This document shows positions 8,266 through 16,450 of a DNA stretch of 64,000 nucleotides, in pieces. Under the pieces are notes generated by a model. The model was given only the letters and a program-made list of their open reading frames with translations. It was not told the origin of the DNA and made no database searches. Position numbers and translations under genes: made by a program. Within the stretch, counting starts at the first letter, position 1; every line of letters starts with the position of its first letter. Source of the DNA: Xylanimonas ulmi (GTDB lineage: Bacteria > Actinomycetota > Actinomycetes > Actinomycetales > Cellulomonadaceae); assembly GCF_004216535.1 (NCBI RefSeq), contig NZ_SGWX01000001.1, positions 1,178,001 through 1,242,000 on the forward strand, read 5' to 3'.

Positions 8266-9774
8266 GTGTCTCTGTCCGATCTGTCCGCTCGCCAGTCCCA
8301 CACGCCTGACGGGCCGGTGCGCTACCGGGGTCGGCATCTGCCCATGGTGGCCGTCGTCCTCGCCGCGACCATCGCGACCGCCCTGGCCTACAGCGGCATG
8401 GTCCTGTTCGGGCTCGAGGTCGCGCACATGTCGCGCATCGAGGCGTTCGGGCTGGCCGGGTTCCTCGAGGTCAGCCTCGTCGCCGTCGCCCTCCTGGCAC
8501 GCAACGCCGCCCTGGAGGGGCGGCCGTACGGCGTGCTGCTGACGCTCACCTGGATCCTGTCCGGGACGTCGGGCATGTTCGCGGCGCTGCACCAGATCGC
8601 CGTGCCGGACGAGACGACGCCGTACATGGTGGCGTTCCGGTTTGTGCCGCCGCTGGTCGCGGCGCTCATGTGGCACCTAGCGCTGGTGGGGGAGCGGCAC
8701 CTGGTCACCGGGCACACGCTTGAGGAGCGGCGGCGCGAGCACCGGGTGCACCAGTACGTCACCGCGCTTGAGCTGTGGCGCGACGCGCGCGTCGACAGCC
8801 GCGGCGACAGCGCCGGGATGCGCAAGGTGCGTACGGCGCACCGGCGCCAGATCGCGGCGCGCGACAGCGCTCTGCGCATGCTGACCGTCGAGGACTTCGA
8901 GCAGCGCATGCAGGTGTGGGTCGAGAGGCTGGAGACCGCGGAGCGGCACGGCAGCCGACTCGACCTGATCGGAGCGACGTCAGCGCAGCGCGGGGTGAGC
9001 GCCGCGCGGCACGACGACGGCGTCGCGCCGGACCACCTCGCCGCGGTGACCGACGAGGCGCCGGTGGCGCCGGCGCCGGTGGAGGAGGCGGCGGTCGCGG
9101 GCCAGAGGGCCGACGACGGAGAGGCCGCCGACCCCGCGTCGTCGGAGCCGTTCGCCGAGGCGTTCGCGCAGGCGCTCGCCGCGTCCGACGACCCTGAGGT
9201 TGAGGTTGAGGTTGAGGTTGAGGTTGAGGGCGAGGGCGAGGCTCGGGCTGCCGCGCCGATGGCGACGGCCGAGGCGTGGACCGAGCCCCTGCCCGAGACG
9301 GGGCACACCCGTCGGGTCGAGCTCTTCGACCTGGTGCGGGACGCCGACCCTCTGCTCGGTGGAGCTGCCGCGCAACGCTCCGCCTTCTTCGTCGCGCATG
9401 GGGCCGTGGCGACGCCGCCCACGGCGGGCGAGGTCGGCGCGCCGCGGACGGTCGAGGTGAACGCTGACGCGAACGCCGGGGCCAACCCTCAGGTCGAACC
9501 TGAGGTCGGTGCCGGTGCGCGTGCCCGTGCGAACGATGGCGCGAGTGCTGAGGTCGTGGAGGGGAGTGCCCCACGGGAGCCCGAGCGCGTGGCTCCGGCC
9601 GTGTCGTCGGCGCCGAGCGCGGTCGAGCGCGACAGGCTCATCCGTGACCTCGCCGACCAGGGGCTGGCGCAGCGCGACATCGCGGCCCGGGTCTCGGCGT
9701 CGCGAGCCACCGTGAGCCGGGTGCTGCGCCAGCGCGCGACAGCCGGGGAGTCGGTCGGCGCGGTGACCCCGTAG
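8266..9774 (+). CDS. DUF2637-like four-helix membrane protein with C-terminal HTH
   Basis: The start is GTG after GGAGGAATTC. The 502-residue protein has three recognisable parts. Residues about 25-150 form four membrane segments resembling DUF2637, a family common in actinobacteria and their conjugative elements. A long linker rich in Ala/Glu/Val follows, with a basic section (RKVRTAHRRQ). The last about 50 residues form a helix-turn-helix (DLADQGLAQRDIAARVSASR, then ATVSRVLRQR). This looks like a membrane-tethered DNA-binding protein. The linker contains five exact GAGGTT hexamers encoding Glu-Val repeats. Target genes are unknown, though the MarR and acyltransferase genes follow. Confidence 0.75.
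   Translation: MSLSDLSARQSHTPDGPVRYRGRHLPMVAVVLAATIATALAYSGMVLFGLEVAHMSRIEAFGLAGFLEVSLVAVALLARNAALEGRPYGVLLTLTWILSGTSGMFAALHQIAVPDETTPYMVAFRFVPPLVAALMWHLALVGERHLVTGHTLEERRREHRVHQYVTALELWRDARVDSRGDSAGMRKVRTAHRRQIAARDSALRMLTVEDFEQRMQVWVERLETAERHGSRLDLIGATSAQRGVSAARHDDGVAPDHLAAVTDEAPVAPAPVEEAAVAGQRADDGEAADPASSEPFAEAFAQALAASDDPEVEVEVEVEVEGEGEARAAAPMATAEAWTEPLPETGHTRRVELFDLVRDADPLLGGAAAQRSAFFVAHGAVATPPTAGEVGAPRTVEVNADANAGANPQVEPEVGAGARARANDGASAEVVEGSAPREPERVAPAVSSAPSAVERDRLIRDLADQGLAQRDIAARVSASRATVSRVLRQRATAGESVGAVTP
9196..9228 (+). repeat. GAGGTT hexamer tandem repeat inside the DUF2637-HTH gene
   Basis: Five perfect GAGGTT copies occupy 9196-9225 and a sixth partial copy (GAG) follows, continuing as GAGGGC units to 9240. 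The repeat encodes (Glu-Val)5 then Glu-Gly. The unit is a multiple of three, so slippage would change linker length without shifting the frame. Confidence 0.9.
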
Positions 9775-9808
9775 TCCGTCGACGGGAGAGTTCGTCAGGC
9801 ACGCGACA

Positions 9809-9865
9809 GTCAGGTACTTGACAGAAGTGCGCCGCATGGCGCACCCTTGATGTCAGGTACCTGAC
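9809..9865. promoter_or_regulatory. Paired palindromic operators upstream of the MarR gene
   Basis: GTCAGGTACCTGAC at 9852-9865 is a perfect 14-bp palindrome. GTCAGGTACTTGAC at 9809-9822 differs from it at one base. A more degenerate copy, GTCAGGCACGCGAC, lies at 9794-9807. Between the two main sites is a 7-bp inverted repeat (GTGCGCC, GGCGCAC) at 9827-9844. The sites end 32 nt before the marR-type start codon, as expected for MarR autoregulation. Confidence 0.7.
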
Positions 9866-9897
9866 AGATAGACGCACTCACCCCTGAGGACTTCATC

Positions 9898-10737
9898 ATG
9901 AATCACCCCATCACCCCCCGCCCCGACGACGAGGGCCTCGACCGAACCCCCTTGGACGACCTCGCCGACGACCTCGGCGACGACCTGGACGACAACACCG
10001 ACGACTGCACCGACGACACCCTGGACGACACGACCGGCGAGGCCGCCGCGGAGCCCGACGCCCGCCAGGAGGCCGCCCAGCGGCTCGCCATGGTCGGCGT
10101 CCTGCATATGCGACTGCTGCGCCGCGAGGCGCGCGCCGGGCGCGGCGCCCCGTGGGCCGACCCGCGCCAGGGTCAAGGGCGCGTGCTCGCGCTGCTCAAA
10201 CTGCAGCCCGAGACCACCCAGCGCGAGCTGACCTTCCTGCTGGGCATGTCCCGCCAGGCGCTCGCCGAACTGCTCGGCAAGCTGGAGCGTCAGGGCCTGG
10301 TCGAACGCGAGCCGTCCGCGCAGGACAAGCGCGTCGTCGTCGTCCGGCTCACCGACGCCGGGAAGGCGGCCGAGCAGGCCACGCACGACCAGCGCACCAC
10401 CGACGACCTGCTCGACGCGCTCGAGGACGAGGAGGTGTCCAGCCTCTCCGGATACCTCGCCCGCATCCTCGACACGGTCGAGCAAGAGTGGCCGGACCGC
10501 GAGGGCTGGAGCCCCCGTGAGGGCTTCGGCCGCGGACGGCGCGGCTTTGGCCGCGGCGGGTTCCCCGGGTTCGGCCCGTGGCCCGGCGGCCCGGGGCCGC
10601 GTGGCCCGTGGGCCCCGGAGGGGCCGCGCCCGCACGACGGCCCGCGCTCGCACGAGGGCCCGCGCCCACACGAGGGCCCGCGTCCGCACGGCCCGCACGA
10701 CGGCCCGCGGCCCGAGGGCCACGGCCCCCGTCGCTGA
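9898..10737 (+). CDS. MarR-family regulator with acidic N-terminus and His/Arg/Pro-rich tail
   Basis: The 279-residue protein has an ordinary winged-helix core at about residues 60-185 (QRELTFLLGMSRQALAELLG as recognition region, then ERQGLVEREPSAQDKRVV as wing). Both ends are unusual. The first 50 residues are strongly acidic (DDLADDLGDDLDD). The last 80 are a low-complexity tail of GPRPHEGPRPH-type repeats that may be disordered or bind metal. TGAGGA precedes the ATG. Palindromes upstream suggest autoregulation. The downstream acyltransferase is a candidate target, being 207 nt away on the same strand. Its ligand is unknown. Confidence 0.88.
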   Translation: MNHPITPRPDDEGLDRTPLDDLADDLGDDLDDNTDDCTDDTLDDTTGEAAAEPDARQEAAQRLAMVGVLHMRLLRREARAGRGAPWADPRQGQGRVLALLKLQPETTQRELTFLLGMSRQALAELLGKLERQGLVEREPSAQDKRVVVVRLTDAGKAAEQATHDQRTTDDLLDALEDEEVSSLSGYLARILDTVEQEWPDREGWSPREGFGRGRRGFGRGGFPGFGPWPGGPGPRGPWAPEGPRPHDGPRSHEGPRPHEGPRPHGPHDGPRPEGHGPRR

Positions 10738-10944
10738 CCGACCAGCCCTCGTCCGCTGACGCGGGCGAGGGCCCCCACCTGGCCGCCGCGTGCCGCCTCG
10801 GCGCGGGAACCACGCACCTGCGTGCGCGTTTCCCGCACCGGCCGACCGCGGCGGCCTTCGCACGCCCGAGACTGGGCGCCACGACGAGGACCTCGCCGCG
10901 CGCCGCCGTCGCGCCGCCTCGCCGAGCGATGAGGGGAACCGCCC

Positions 10945-12378
10945 ATGCCGACGATCGCCGAGTTGGCCCGACGCACCCCAGCCACGCGCCGCCGCCACGT
11001 CGACCTGCTGCGCGCGCTCGCGATGGGCGCCGTCGTCGTCGGCCACTGGCTGGTCATGACCGTCGAGCGCGGCGCGGACGGGCTCCTGACGGGCTTCACC
11101 GCGCTGCCGCACCTGACCGTGCTGCACCCGTTGACGTGGGTGTTCCAGGTCATGCCGCTGTTCTTCCTGGTCGGGGGAGTCTCCAACGCGATCTCCTGGA
11201 CCCGCGCCCGTGACCGGGGCCGCGACGCCGCGGGGTGGCTGCTCGACCGCAGCACGCGCCTGTTCCCACCCGTGACGGCGCTGCTGGTCACGACCGCCGT
11301 GGGCGCCGTCGTGGCCGGCTGGGCGGGCGCGCCGGCCGTGTTCGTCGCGCGCGTGGTCGAACTCGTGGTGCTGCCGCTGTGGTTCCTGGTCGTCTACCTC
11401 GCGCTGATCGCCCTGACCCCCGCGATGCACCGCCTGCACGAGCGCTGGGGCCTCGCGGTCCCGGCCGTGCTCCTGGTCGGCGTCGTGCTCGGCGATGTGG
11501 TGCGCCTGTCGACCGGGGTCGAGCTCGGCGCCGCCGGCAACTTCGCGTTCGCATGGCTCGCGGTGCACCAGCTCGGCTTCGCGTGGCGGGACGGCTCGCT
11601 GCGCCTGACGCGCGCCCGCGCGGCCGTGCTCCTGGCCGGCGCCGTGACCGCGCTTGTGCTGCTGACCGGCCCTGGCCCCTACCCCGTGAGCATGGTCTCG
11701 GTGCCGGGCGCCGCGATCCAGAACCCGTCGCCGCCCTCGCTCGCGCTCATGGCGCTCGCCGCCGCGCAGGTGGCCTTGGCCGTGCTGGTCGCGGGGCCGG
11801 CCGACCGGTGGCTGGCCCGACGCCGTCCCTGGGCCGCGGTGCTCGGGATGAACGCCACGGTGCTGACGGTGTACCTGTGGCACATGGTCGCCTCGTTCGT
11901 CGGTGCGATGCTGCTCGACGCCGTCGGGATGCTGCCGTCCTCGGACGTGCACTCGGCGGCGTGGTGGCTCGGGCGCGTGCCGTGGCTCGCGACGCTGAGC
12001 CTGGTGCTGGCCGTGTTCGTGGCGGTGTTCGGGCGCATCGAGACCCGGACGCTGACCCGCAAGCTCGCCCAGGGCGCCACTGCCGCGACGCCGCGAGGCC
12101 CGCTGGCCACACTGCCCGTCGTCCTGGGCGCCTACGGGGCGGCGGCGCTCGGCATGTACTGGCTCGCCTCGGCAGGCCGCGGCCCCCACGGCCCGTTCGT
12201 CGTGCCCACCGGCGCGCTCGCGCTGGTGCTGGGCGCGGCCGCGATGTTGCGTCTGGCGCGCACGGCGCGCGGCCGCGGGGTCGAGGCCGACGCCGTGACC
12301 GCCCCGACCAGGCCCGCGTGTGCCGGTCGGCGGGGCACGTCCGGACCATCGCGGGTGATCAGCGCCGCGCGCGACTAG
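10945..12378 (+). CDS. Acyltransferase family 3 membrane protein (second paralogue)
   Basis: This 477-residue integral membrane protein has the acyltransferase-3 signature RHVDLLRALAMGAVVVGHW at about residues 18-36, then WVFQVMPLFFLVGGVSN, and about ten to twelve membrane segments. It shares its motif order with the 7032-8189 protein but has an extra C-terminal membrane region. GAGGGGAACC precedes the ATG. The family usually modifies cell-surface glycans or lipids by O-acylation. It lies after the MarR gene and before the Mrp-type operon. The 207-nt gap before it contains no other recognisable gene. Confidence 0.87.
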   Translation: MPTIAELARRTPATRRRHVDLLRALAMGAVVVGHWLVMTVERGADGLLTGFTALPHLTVLHPLTWVFQVMPLFFLVGGVSNAISWTRARDRGRDAAGWLLDRSTRLFPPVTALLVTTAVGAVVAGWAGAPAVFVARVVELVVLPLWFLVVYLALIALTPAMHRLHERWGLAVPAVLLVGVVLGDVVRLSTGVELGAAGNFAFAWLAVHQLGFAWRDGSLRLTRARAAVLLAGAVTALVLLTGPGPYPVSMVSVPGAAIQNPSPPSLALMALAAAQVALAVLVAGPADRWLARRRPWAAVLGMNATVLTVYLWHMVASFVGAMLLDAVGMLPSSDVHSAAWWLGRVPWLATLSLVLAVFVAVFGRIETRTLTRKLAQGATAATPRGPLATLPVVLGAYGAAALGMYWLASAGRGPHGPFVVPTGALALVLGAAAMLRLARTARGRGVEADAVTAPTRPACAGRRGTSGPSRVISAARD

Positions 12379-12490
12379 GCTCAGGCGGCAGACCGGGGGC
12401 GGCGGTGGCCTCCCCTTGCGGCGCCCCCGACACCACTGCCCTCGGCATCCTCGACGGCATCGCTGGGCGCTGCCGAGACGGAGGAGGACG

Positions 12491-14131
12491 ATGGTCGCGC
12501 TGGTGCTGCTGCCCGTCCTGCTCGGCGTGGCCCTGTACAAGGCGCCGACGGCGCCCGCCAAGGCGCTGGCCTTCGCCGGTCAGGGCTGGCTCGCGTGGCG
12601 CGCCGTCACGCTGCTGGCGCGCACCGTGCGCGAGGGCCCCACCCTGGAGGTGCTCGGGGGCGGCGACGGGTTCGTGTACATCGCGCTGCGCGGCGAGCGT
12701 GCCGCGCTCGCGCTCGTGGTCCTGACGGTCGTGCTGGTCACCGCGGCGCTCGCGCATGCGCTGGGCGAGCCCTACTTCGACAACAGACTCCTGCTCCTGC
12801 TGCTGGTGCTGCAGGGGCTGGTCGCCGGGGTGCTGCTGACCGACGACGTCTTCAACCTGTTCGTGCTGTTCGAGGTCGCGACCTTGACCACGATCCTGCT
12901 GGTCATGTTCAAGCGGGACCGGCGCAACACCTACGACGGCCTGTACTACCTCATGGTGCAGATCGTCGCGATGACGTTCTTCCTGTTCGGACTGGCCTAC
13001 CTCTACCGGGTCTTCGGCGTGCTGTCGGTCACCGAGATCGCGGCGATGGTCGGCCAGGGCGTGGACGGGCGCGCGCTCGTGGCGCCGTTCGCCTTCATGG
13101 TCACCGGGCTCGCGCTCAAGGCCGGGCTGTTCCCGCTGTTCTCGTTCGTGCCGCGCTCGTACGCCAACCCCGGCGCCCCGACCGTCGTGCTCATGCTCAT
13201 GTCAGGCGTCCTGGTCACGGCCGCGCTGTTCTGGGTCGCGCGCCTGGTGGACCTGTTCGCCCCCGCGCTCGACGTGAGCGGGTTCCTCGCGGTGGTCGGG
13301 CTCGTCACGGGCGTGGCCGGCGCCGCCAAAGCCCTCGCCCAGCGCGACATCCGGCTGCTGCTCGCCTACAGCACCGTCTCGCAGGCCGGGCTCGTCACGC
13401 TCGGCCTGGCCGCGGGGACCGCCGCCGCGTCGGGCGGCGCGATCGCGCACCTGGCCAACCACGCGCTGGCCAAGTCGGCGCTGTTCCTGACGGCCGCCGC
13501 GATCGGGCGCCGCTACGGCTCCGTGCGCCTGGACGAGATCCGCGGCGTCGCCCGGCGCATGCCGCTGGTCACCGCGCTCTCGGCGGTCGCGGTGCTCGGC
13601 ATGCTGGGCGCGCCGTTCACCGGCGGCGCGTGGTCGAAGGACCTCATCGCCTCCGGCGCCGCGGGCACGTGGGTCGAGGCCGCGGTGTGGGTGGTCAACA
13701 TCGGCACGGCGCTGGTCTTCGTGAGGTACTGCGCCATGTTCTTCGGGACCCCGCCCCCGCCCCTCGCGCCCGCCGCCGCGCCCGCGCCCACGCGGGCGGT
13801 CCGGCTCGGCCAGGGGGCCAAGGTCGGCGTCGTCGTCGCGCTCACGCTCGCCTGCCTGGCGACCGGCGTACTCGCCGTTCCCACGGCCCACCTGCTGCTG
13901 GGCGCCGACGTGGCCGTCTCGGCGGGCACGACGGCGGCCAAGGCCGCCGCCTTCGCCGCCACGATCGCCGTCGCGCTGCTGGCCCACCGCTACCTGGGCC
14001 CCGCGGCCCGGCGCCTGCGCGCGCCGCTGACGCGCACGCTGTCGCTGCCGTACGCGTGCCTGGCGCTGACGGTGTTCTTCGCGGCGACGGCGCTCGCGGG
14101 CTCGATCGCCACGCGGGGGGTGGCGGGATGA
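12491..14131 (+). CDS. mrpD: Mrp-type cation/proton antiporter subunit D
   Basis: MrpD is an antiporter-like membrane subunit related to the NuoN/NuoM proton-pumping subunits of complex I. The ATG at 12491 follows GGAGGAGGACG and gives 546 residues with about fourteen membrane segments. Key features are LALKAGLFPLFSF with the channel lysine, ALAKSALFLTAAAIG, and GGAWSKDLI. It is the first gene of a tightly overlapping set and shares ATGA with the next start. It is the only large antiporter-like subunit here; a full-length MrpA is absent. Confidence 0.9.
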   Translation: MVALVLLPVLLGVALYKAPTAPAKALAFAGQGWLAWRAVTLLARTVREGPTLEVLGGGDGFVYIALRGERAALALVVLTVVLVTAALAHALGEPYFDNRLLLLLLVLQGLVAGVLLTDDVFNLFVLFEVATLTTILLVMFKRDRRNTYDGLYYLMVQIVAMTFFLFGLAYLYRVFGVLSVTEIAAMVGQGVDGRALVAPFAFMVTGLALKAGLFPLFSFVPRSYANPGAPTVVLMLMSGVLVTAALFWVARLVDLFAPALDVSGFLAVVGLVTGVAGAAKALAQRDIRLLLAYSTVSQAGLVTLGLAAGTAAASGGAIAHLANHALAKSALFLTAAAIGRRYGSVRLDEIRGVARRMPLVTALSAVAVLGMLGAPFTGGAWSKDLIASGAAGTWVEAAVWVVNIGTALVFVRYCAMFFGTPPPPLAPAAAPAPTRAVRLGQGAKVGVVVALTLACLATGVLAVPTAHLLLGADVAVSAGTTAAKAAAFAATIAVALLAHRYLGPAARRLRAPLTRTLSLPYACLALTVFFAATALAGSIATRGVAG

Positions 14132-14607
14132 TCCGGCGCTCGGTCCCCGTCGTCCTGGCGTTCATGGCGATCTGGGTGGTCATGGTCGAGATCGTGAGCC
14201 CGGTCGTGCTCGTCTCGGGCCTGGTGGTGGGTGTCGGCACGCTGGTGCTGACCAACCGCCTGCTCGGGGTCGACTACACGACGGTGTTCCTGAGCCCGCT
14301 CGCGACGCTGCGCTACGTGGGGGTGCTGCTGCGGGAGATGACGGTGGCGGCCTACGGCATGGCGGTGGTGATCGTGAGGGGGCGCGCCGAGGTGACCGAG
14401 TTCGTGTACGAGAGCGCGCTGCGCGACGACCTGCTGCTGTTCCTGCTGGCCAACAGCATGACGCTCACGCCCGGATCGGTCGCGGTGGACCGCGACGGTG
14501 CGCGCATCACCGTGCTCACGGTCGACGACGTCGCCACGGCCCGCGCCTCGTGCCTGCGGCTGGAGCGCTCGGTCGCCCGGCTGCGCAAGGAGGAGACGTG
14601 TTCCTGA
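14128..14607 (+). CDS. mrpE: Mrp-type antiporter subunit E
   Basis: The 159-residue product starts at an ATG overlapping the mrpD stop by 4 nt. It has two or three N-terminal membrane segments and a cytoplasmic C-terminal domain. The NSMTLTPGSVAV segment matches the family's N-x-x-T-LTPGT signature. MrpE supports assembly of the Mrp complex in other bacteria. The end overlaps mrpF by 10 nt, so translation is probably coupled. Confidence 0.9.
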   Translation: MIRRSVPVVLAFMAIWVVMVEIVSPVVLVSGLVVGVGTLVLTNRLLGVDYTTVFLSPLATLRYVGVLLREMTVAAYGMAVVIVRGRAEVTEFVYESALRDDLLLFLLANSMTLTPGSVAVDRDGARITVLTVDDVATARASCLRLERSVARLRKEETCS

Positions 14608-14861
14608 CGGTGGTCAGCTTCGTCCTGGTGGCCGCCTCCGTGCTCACCGGCGTCATCGTGCTGCGCGGCTCCGACCCGTGGAACCGGCTGCTGGGGTACT
14701 GCCTGGTGGCGGGCAAGGTCAACATGCTCGTGATCGTCCTCGCGCTGGTGACCGGGCAGAGCTTCTACCTCGACATCGCCCTGGTGTACACGCTGCTGAG
14801 CTACGTCGGGGTGCTCGTGCTGGCCGACTACATGGCGGGACGGGGGAGCGACCTTGACTAA
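14598..14861 (+). CDS. mrpF: Mrp-type antiporter subunit F
   Basis: The GTG at 14598 has AAGGAGGA upstream and gives an 87-residue protein with three membrane helices, matching MrpF size and topology. The segment RGSDPWNRLLGYCLVAGKVN resembles the family's D-R-hydrophobic region. A longer in-frame start at 14550 would overlap mrpE by 58 nt and lacks a better ribosome binding site. The end overlaps mrpG by 8 nt. Confidence 0.88.
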   Translation: MFLTVVSFVLVAASVLTGVIVLRGSDPWNRLLGYCLVAGKVNMLVIVLALVTGQSFYLDIALVYTLLSYVGVLVLADYMAGRGSDLD

Positions 14862-15141
14862 CGAGATCGTGGGCGACGTCGTCATCGGGATCGGCGTGGC
14901 CATCGTCGTGCTCGGGCTCGTCGGCCTGGTGCGGTTCAAGGAGTTCGACCTCAAACTCCTGGCGGGCGCCAAGATCGACACGGTCGGCCTCATCGTCATC
15001 GTGCTGGGCGCGGTGGTGCGCAGCGGGGTGAGCTGGCTCAGCGCCAAGGCGCTGCTCATCCTCGCGTTCGTGCTGATCGTCAACCCCGTGGTGACCAGCA
15101 CGCTGGCCGCGGGCGCGCGCAGACGCCGCAGGGGCGAGTGA
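14854..15141 (+). CDS. mrpG: Mrp-type antiporter subunit G
   Basis: The product has 95 residues, three membrane helices and a basic C-terminus. It starts with TTG and carries the MrpG-like RFKEFDLKLLAGAKIDTVGL segment linking the first two helices. The start lies inside the end of mrpF. An alternative ATG in this frame is not available, so the TTG is accepted with GGGGGAG upstream. It belongs to the same translationally coupled operon. Confidence 0.86.
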   Translation: MTNEIVGDVVIGIGVAIVVLGLVGLVRFKEFDLKLLAGAKIDTVGLIVIVLGAVVRSGVSWLSAKALLILAFVLIVNPVVTSTLAAGARRRRRGE

Positions 15142-16055
15142 TGGGCCTCGACCAGATCGTCTTCGTGTTCCTCATCGTGTTCGCGGTGCGCGCGGTGTTC
15201 GCCTCATGCCTCAAGCACGCCATCATCACCTCGGGCGTGTTCGGGCTGTGGGCGTCACTGGCGTACCTGCTCTACCACGCGCCCGACGTCGCGGTGTCCG
15301 AGGCCGTGGTCGCCTCGTCGCTCGGCACGGTGCTGCTGATCCTGGCCATCCGCCACTACGGCGACATCACGGTGCCGGGCATCGGGAAGATGGTCTGGCG
15401 GCGCAAGGGCGCCGACCTGGTCATCGTGGGCGCGTGCGCGCTCGTGCTGTACCTGACGGCCGCCACGCCGCCGGCCGGCGTCGGGGCGCTGCGCGAGGCC
15501 GTCATGACGACCTACCTGGACTCGCCGCGCCTGGTCAACCCGGTCACATCCGTCCTGCTGCACTACCGCGTGTTCGACACCGTGCTTGAGGCGCTCATGC
15601 TGCTGGTCGCGGTGCTGGGCGTCATGCACCTGCGCGACGACGCCGGCGGGCCGTCGCCGGCCGGGTACGGATCGCTGACGGCGCGCCACCCCACGGTGGT
15701 CAAGGCGCTGCAGATCCTCACCCCCGTGCTCATCATCGTGGGGCTGTCGCTCATCGTCGGCGACCCCTACACCCCCGGGGGCGGGTTCCAGGGCGCGGGC
15801 CTGCTCGCCGCCGTCATCGTCTCCCGCTACCTCATCGGCGTCCGCGGACCCGCCAGCACCAAGGCCCTCGAGACGCTCGAGAAGGTCATCTTCGTGGTGT
15901 TCGTGCTGAGCGTCGGGCTGTATGTGTTCCTGGGGCTGCGGGAGACGGCGCCGGACGCCTACGTCCCGTTCGTGCTCGCCATGAACGGACTGCTGGGCGT
16001 CAAGGTGTTCTGCGGGCTGTCGATCATGTTCCTGTACTTCGCGAGGGAGGCCTGA
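15141..16055 (+). CDS. Fused MrpA C-terminal (DUF4040/MbhE) and MrpB subunit
   Basis: Three modules are visible in 304 residues. Residues about 1-80 form a DUF4040/MbhD-like bundle (HAPDVAVSEAVVASSLGTVL). Residues about 90-170 match the MbhE-like extreme C-terminus of MrpA (NPVTSVLLHYRVFDTVLEAL). Residues about 190-300 are an MnhB/MrpB domain with PYTPGGGFQGAG. Full-length MrpA joins the first two modules to a NuoL-like domain; here they are fused to MrpB instead. GTG at 15138 is an equally possible start. The stop overlaps the mrpC ATG by one base. Confidence 0.88.
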   Translation: MGLDQIVFVFLIVFAVRAVFASCLKHAIITSGVFGLWASLAYLLYHAPDVAVSEAVVASSLGTVLLILAIRHYGDITVPGIGKMVWRRKGADLVIVGACALVLYLTAATPPAGVGALREAVMTTYLDSPRLVNPVTSVLLHYRVFDTVLEALMLLVAVLGVMHLRDDAGGPSPAGYGSLTARHPTVVKALQILTPVLIIVGLSLIVGDPYTPGGGFQGAGLLAAVIVSRYLIGVRGPASTKALETLEKVIFVVFVLSVGLYVFLGLRETAPDAYVPFVLAMNGLLGVKVFCGLSIMFLYFAREA

Positions 16056-16450
16056 TGGACGGGCTGCTCGACCTGTCGTGGCTCAACGGCGCCAACGTCG
16101 CCGTGATCCTGTTCTTCGTCGGCCTCGCGGGCCTGGTGCTGCGCAAGAACATGATGATCAGCGTGATCTCGGTGTCGATCATGAACACCGCGGTCATCCT
16201 CGCGTTCGTGACGATGGGCTCCAGCCTCGACCACGTCGCGCCGATGTCCGCGCAGACCGTGGCGGGGGCGGCCGACCCCGTGCCGCAGGCGCTGATGATC
16301 ACCACGGTCGTGATCGGCGTCGCCGTCCAGGCGGTTTGCCTCGTGCTCATCCTCAACCACTACCGCGAGCACAAGACGCTCGACTGGGACCAGGCCAAGG
16401 CCATCCGTGAGGGACGTCCGACTGATGGGACGACGACCGCGGCCCCTTGA
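16055..16450 (+). CDS. mrpC: Mrp-type antiporter subunit C
   Basis: This is a 131-residue NuoK-like protein with three membrane helices. The motif DPVPQALMITTVVIGVAVQA is the MrpC hallmark. It ends with a hydrophilic tail (HKTLDWDQAKAIREG) and closes the operon. The complex is expected to exchange Na+ (or another cation) for H+ and help pH and salt homeostasis. The ion specificity cannot be inferred from sequence. Confidence 0.9.
   Translation: MDGLLDLSWLNGANVAVILFFVGLAGLVLRKNMMISVISVSIMNTAVILAFVTMGSSLDHVAPMSAQTVAGAADPVPQALMITTVVIGVAVQAVCLVLILNHYREHKTLDWDQAKAIREGRPTDGTTTAAP

Noticed and set aside
9853-12561. 902-codon minus-strand open frame
   Set aside because: It is the shadow of the MarR and acyltransferase genes; its composition is dominated by Arg, His and Gly with no recognisable domain.
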